Origin: Antedon mediterranea
Taxonomy: Eukaryota; Echinodermata; Crinoidea; Comatulida; Antedonidae
DNA length: 64,000 nucleotides
NCBI RefSeq assembly: GCF_964355755.1
Contig: NC_092678.1
Span: 17,330,922-17,394,921, forward strand
Direction: 5' to 3'
In this document: in pieces, positions 60,121 to 64,000 of the stretch
How the letters are laid out: each line of letters opens with the position of its first letter
Numbering within the stretch: the first letter of the stretch is position 1
Made by a program: the position numbers and the translations under genes
The notes under the pieces: model-generated
The model's database searches: none
What the model saw: the letters and a program-made list of their open reading frames with translations, nothing else
Told to the model about the DNA's origin: nothing

Positions 60121-60352
60121 TTTTAGCGTATTCTTTTTCTACTTGTATCTTCTGTCTGCAAGGCTGCTTCTGAGATCCCAAACTTGGTAGTAGCCTTAAA
60201 AACATGCATTTAAAACACAATTGTGCACAGCCAAATAAATGAAACCGACATTGAGCTATATTAATTTGTTTATTTTGAAAAGCAAATCTCTTCTCTATAC
60301 ATAATGCATAATTAAGAGGTAATTTAAATTCATCAAAAACATTTCATCTCAG
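60121..60352. other. Sequence between left arm and the gene's stop codon
   Basis: Likely 3' UTR of the minus-strand gene; no further feature. A minus aataaa-type signal was not evident. Confidence 0.3.
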
Positions 60353-62704
60353 TTACTCATCATCGCGAATAAGATGGGAATATAACTCCCTAACAGTTGG
60401 TTTGATATTTGTTGTAATTTCGTATAAGAGACCTTCAAAGAAATTGAAAAAGGTCACAAGCGGACTGGCAAATGGACATTAACTATAATTATAATGAATT
60501 TTAAAAAGTCGATCAATTGCCTGAACAATTGCGCTACCACCAGGAATGCATCAACAATAATAAAAAAAAACTCTGTAGGTTCTTTAACATCACCCAATGC
60601 AAGGATAAATGGCTGTAAATAAGTCTGGTCTTTTCCTGATGCAAAGCTGTCAACATCTGTCCCAGCCTGAAAAATATAAAAATACAGTATAAAAAGCTGA
60701 AAAATATGAATTTATCACAAATCCTCCGTACTTTAGTCTATTATTTATCACATAATAAACACTACAATTTTGTATCTTTAATCACCTTGTTAATATACTG
60801 ATCAACAATGCACGCTTGTTTTTGATCAGATGGTTTAAATTTCAATTTGGTATACTGCACATTACAAGTTTACACAATGTGTGAGCTAAAGGCAGTTCCC
60901 AGTTGCCTTCCTTCTTTTCTTATTTAACTTCAACATTTCCACATATGCAGAAAATAAATCGTTTTTAACCAGGTTTGATCTCCAGATACAAAATTATGCT
61001 GCTGTGAAAAGGGTTTTTATACAACAGTAATCTTGTGAGAAGTAAAGGAGAAGATGACATTTTATTGGGGCTCATTTAATGTATAATCACATACTGTGTT
61101 TCAATTTTGAGATATAATATTTTCATATACTAAGAGTATTTTACAAAGAATGAAACACAAATTTTGTATAGATCTATTGCAATTTAATGATGGAATTATA
61201 AAAACGTTTAACAAGTACTCACTGGCTTGTGTTGTAAAATGTAATGAAAAGCATCGTAGACTTTGCTTTTCCCACCTCTTGATATTGATGGTAATTGTTC
61301 TGAACACATCCAGATCATCTGCAAAAACAGTAAATGCACTTAACGTTACAGTAATTGCTTGTTTCTGTTTTTAGCATTTTGTAAACCATCTTTTTATTTA
61401 AAATGTACTAAGGTTATTGTATATTTTTTTAATCAATCAATACACTTTACAATGTAATGTTTTATATCGATGTATAAACAGGGAAGAGTATATTCCCTGA
61501 CGCAAAAACTTTGTTGTTACGCAATTAACAACAATTATCATCGTTGGTACAGTTCCTGCTGCTTACTTGGGCTCGAATTCAACCCCAGCCATCAGCGCAA
61601 GCTCGGTGGTCTAGAGGCCTGATGATCTGGAGGCTGTGGGTTTCCACCCAAGAACTTGCATATTTGTTCGCAATTGTTTTCAAATGTATTGAATATTCGG
61701 TACACATTACGTCAGAGTTGGGCAAAACATCTTCCTATTAGTGTAAATAAGTTATTAAATAAAACAGGTAAGAATTAACAATCTTTATAAACTTACTGAG
61801 TTTTGATTTATGCATCAGCACAAACTTGGGATGGTAATATGGCTTCCATTTGATTAACATTTTGAATCCGCATCCTGAATACATCAGTTCAAATTCCAAG
61901 TTAATCTGAAACATTGAAAATATTACTACTGTAGGGGCCTAGGCTAATCAACCTAAAATTTTCAGAAATTTATTTTGTTAAATATTTATTTTATATCCTA
62001 TGAGAAATGATTCACAGAATCAAAGTAAAGTTGAATGAGTAAATTAGTACCATTTTACTCTTAAATTAATCATTCAGAAACATGACATAAATTTCTCAGA
62101 ATATAGGCCTAGTATCTTAGCTACCTAGCCTAGGCCTAGCTAGGCATAGGCCTAGGTCTACTAGAATAGGCTAGGTCTACAACAGGCTCCTAGGAGGGCC
62201 TGGGCCTAGTAAATAATAAGGCCGCAGCAGAGGGCCATCCGGCCTAGGCCTATGCGCATTGTTCGTTACGGCCACAACAAAAAACGTTTTATTTGAATAA
62301 GTGAAATTTGTAAATATCATGTGTGTAGCCTAGCCGGGTCTATAATAATTAAAAAAGAGTGGTTGAATAAAGTGAAAACAATATCGTCGTACCGTACCCA
62401 TGCCAAAACAATTTGGGTATGGGTCCGCCTATAGGCTAAATACGAGTTAGCATATGGTGGGGACGAGTTGGTTTGGGTACGCGTTGCCAGCACCCTTCCT
62501 ACTAGGCCTAGCCAGGCTAGCTAGTAGTAGGCTAGGCGTTAGCACACCAGGATTCACACGCAAATAAAACATATTACAAAACAATATAATCATTTCTACA
62601 ATACACGGTAACAAAAGCTACATTTTAAATGTAAATTTACCATTAAATATCCTGATTAAATGTTGATCTTGTTCACCAAATATCTGGTGTAAAAATTCCT
62701 CCAT
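60353..62704 (-). pseudogene. Multi-exon gene remnant carried by the element
   Basis: Exons (minus): 62641-62704 (MEEFLHQIFGEQDQHLIRIF, donor gtaaat), 61797-61905 (INLEFELMYSGCGFKMLIKW..., acceptor tttcag, donor gtaagt), 61223-61318 (DLDVFRTITINIKRWEK..., acceptor ttgcag, donor gtgagt), about 60786-60979 (AYVEMLKLNKKRRKATG, AHTLCKLVMCSIPN and KFKPSDQKQACIVDQYINK in three frames), and 60353-60666 (AGTDVDSFASGKDQTYLQPF, ILALGDVKEPTEFFFII, then after a frameshift AIDRLFKIHY and FFNFFEGLLYEI, stop TAA). Exons 2-3 and 4-5 join in phase; exon 1 to 2 does not. At least three frameshifts and one internal stop mark decay. The C-terminal pattern recalls uncharacterised proteins labelled SAMD3-like in fishes and marine invertebrates; this is memory, not a search. 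Confidence 0.65.
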
Positions 62705-62930
62705 CTCGTTGGAATGCGGCGGTGGGAGAAAGAGAGAGAAACAGTCAATCGGCCGGCCCGGGCGCGCGCGAAGACGATGAAAAGTTATGAAATGCTTGCA
62801 TTTGATTGGCTGACTCGATCAAAAGTTTTCACTCCCGGAGTCGAGTGGTGGGTGTTTACAGTTCGAGCGGGAATACATGCACACTCGTTGAAGGAGTGGT
62901 ACGTTTTATGCTTAATAATTATGGCAGTCG
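62705..62930 (-). promoter_or_regulatory. GC-rich promoter-like region with CCAAT box
   Basis: Directly upstream of the ATG at 62704 on the minus strand. GC-rich and CpG-rich compared with the window (ggccggcccgggcgcgcgcg at 62751-62770), with a CCAAT box in gene orientation (GTCAGCCAATCAAA, about 62801-62814). It ends where the AGAGTG arm begins, so the element appears to carry its own promoter. Confidence 0.5.
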
Positions 62931-63325
62931 CTCAAATTGGAGTGGATTAACACTCATTCAAGAGTGAACATCATTTCACTCTAAATTTGGAGTGGAAATA
63001 TCACTCGTTTACATTAAGAGAGTACCTAAAGAACCAACAACATCGACAAAGGTTCGAGGCCGACTCGCTCCTAGTTCTGGTGGTGGAACAAGTCTTCTCG
63101 GATAAGGACTATAAACCGTAGGTCCAGTGTACACAGTTATAACCTGTGTGCACTTTAAAGAACCCAGTTCATTATTCGAAAAGAGTAGGGGGTTACCCCG
63201 GTGAACTGGTTCACAAAATAGCTCTGTATCAGGGGGATTGCCACCTATCTGATAGGACAGTGATTAATCCACTATTGTTAATCCTTGGCCACATTGCCTA
63301 AAGACATAAAATTAAAATTAAATAT

Positions 63326-64000
63326 CAATGTAAACGATTCCATGTAGTTCATGTTCTAAAAAACTGCTATTGTTAGCCCTGAAAAAAAGAACCTATTATA
63401 CTTTAACGGACCATTTTCGCTGAACACGTCGTAGATGTTGGTACTTAGCGTTAGTTAGTTTTAAGTTGGACAAAAGCAGTTTATTAACTTTAAAAGGAGC
63501 ATCCCAACCATTGCCTGGTCGGCGATCTTTGACTAAACGTCCTAAATATATTTTTGAACAAACAAAGTTAAATCAAATCATCTGAACTCATATAGAAACA
63601 TCTACACATATCATATATCTTATATCACATGCCTAATTTCATAATTAACATGATTAATTTACAATGTAAATCTGCAGCATATTCGAAGTATAAAATTATA
63701 AGAAAACACAGTATTTGCAAAGATTTTTAACCACATTTGCAGGCAATGATTTTCGTCATATAAATACCTTGTAAATGTTGTAAATAAACACACGAGCTGT
63801 TTTGAAGGATGTCTTTGTTCTGGAAAAAAATAGTTTCACTTGCGTATATGTCAATGATTAACATATAATGGTTGTAAAATAATAAGTGTCAGTGGAAAAT
63901 AATAGATGCTGATGTTAACATGCTAATAAAAAAAAAAGAAGAGTGACATTACAAATGTAAGAGTTTAGCTTTATAATGTATTTGTAATAGGTAGTCTCTG
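63326..64000. other. AT-rich DNA with LRR-locus homology
   Basis: 63600-63830 matches 59105-59380 with indels. Inside it a damaged LRR exon (about 63710-63767, minus) has lost about 14 nt and its frame. No other feature supported. Confidence 0.5.
63710..63767 (-). pseudogene. Decayed LRR exon
   Basis: 58 nt instead of 72, with an AAG acceptor and weak gtgttt donor. It retains ...CTGCAAATGT... and CTTTGCAAATACT from the exon at 59223 but is frameshifted. Confidence 0.6.

Larger units (their letters stand above)
59828..63025. mobile_element. 3.2 kb element with AGAGTG arms and an internal gene
   Basis: Terminal inverted repeat GTACTCTCTTAATGTAAA at 59828-59845, inverted at 63008-63025. Flanks rejoin the SINE between A and B boxes. 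The target duplication is ambiguous; TA (59829-59830 / 63023-63024) is possible. The left arm (to about 60120) and short right arm (about 62930-63007) consist of CACTC(T)/AGAGTG words spaced 10-30 bp. The interior carries one minus-strand gene remnant reaching from a promoter-like region near the right arm to a stop near the left arm. No known transposase seen. Confidence 0.8.
59781..63325 (+). mobile_element. tRNA-headed SINE, split by an inserted element
   Basis: Left part 59781-59827 has a type-II-tRNA-like 5' half with A box TGGCCGAGCGGT (59794-59805). The right part from about 63026 has the B box GGTTCGAGGCC (63051-63061), then a conserved-looking core (ggataaggactataaaccg at about 63100; gtgcactttaaagaaccca at about 63150) and an A-rich tail near 63300-63325. 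Leu/Ser tRNA-like heads and this core are what I remember from widespread invertebrate SINEs (MetaSINE-type); that identification is unverified. Without the insert it is about 350 bp. The T stem does not pair well, so it is not a functional tRNA gene. Confidence 0.7.

Noticed and set aside
59794-63061. A tRNA gene interrupted by an insertion
   Set aside because: A and B boxes are present, but the T stem pairs poorly and a SINE core and A-rich tail follow, so it is a tRNA-derived SINE.

Overview
This window is AT-rich, intron-bearing animal DNA. Splice sites, a Ty3/gypsy element, L1/Tx1-like LINE tails, a tRNA-headed SINE and many (T)AGGCCTA palindromes point to a marine invertebrate, perhaps an echinoderm or another invertebrate deuterostome. 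That placement is an inference. No intact, clearly functional host gene lies wholly inside the window.

The backbone, about 4555-57665, is four tandem copies of a 5-6 kb unit (4555-35520, 35521-39880, 39881-45361, 45362-57665, interruptions included). On the minus strand the units carry 72-nt leucine-rich-repeat (LRR) exons with AG/GT borders and identical phase. A further canonical LRR exon lies at 59223-59294 and a decayed one near 63710. The locus therefore looks like a tandemly expanded, partly decayed LRR-protein family whose introns have been invaded repeatedly.

Insertions into the array can be ordered. Unit 1 holds a LINE tail (7833-9267), a 3.4 kb fold-back element (10480-13905, TTA target duplication) and a Ty3 retrotransposon (14231-34467, 202-bp LTRs, ACATG target duplication). 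The Ty3 pol gene was then split in its RNase H region by a 15.7 kb element (16125-31791, TC duplication). Unit 2 holds a second LINE tail (38287-39234). Unit 4 holds a 6.4 kb element (50225-56604). Sister units supply the empty-site sequence for most of these.

The most unusual theme is a recurring architecture seen in three elements: 16125-31791, 50225-56604 and 59828-63025. Each has short or partial terminal motifs, arms built of short-period tandem repeats, and an interior with pieces of spliced genes and promoter-like DNA. The 59828-63025 element is inserted in the tRNA-like head of a SINE and contains one decayed minus-strand gene from promoter to stop. The 50225-56604 element carries two divergent decayed genes, one with a C2H2-like finger. 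The 15.7 kb element has at least two well-bordered coding exons, a 1.7 kb tandem repeat, and a 180-bp satellite with a 540-bp higher-order period. No known transposase was recognised in any of them.

Left of the array (1-4554) are a minisatellite, a possible signal-peptide exon at 2193-2342 and simple repeats. Right of it (57666-64000) are LRR remnants, the SINE and the third armed element.
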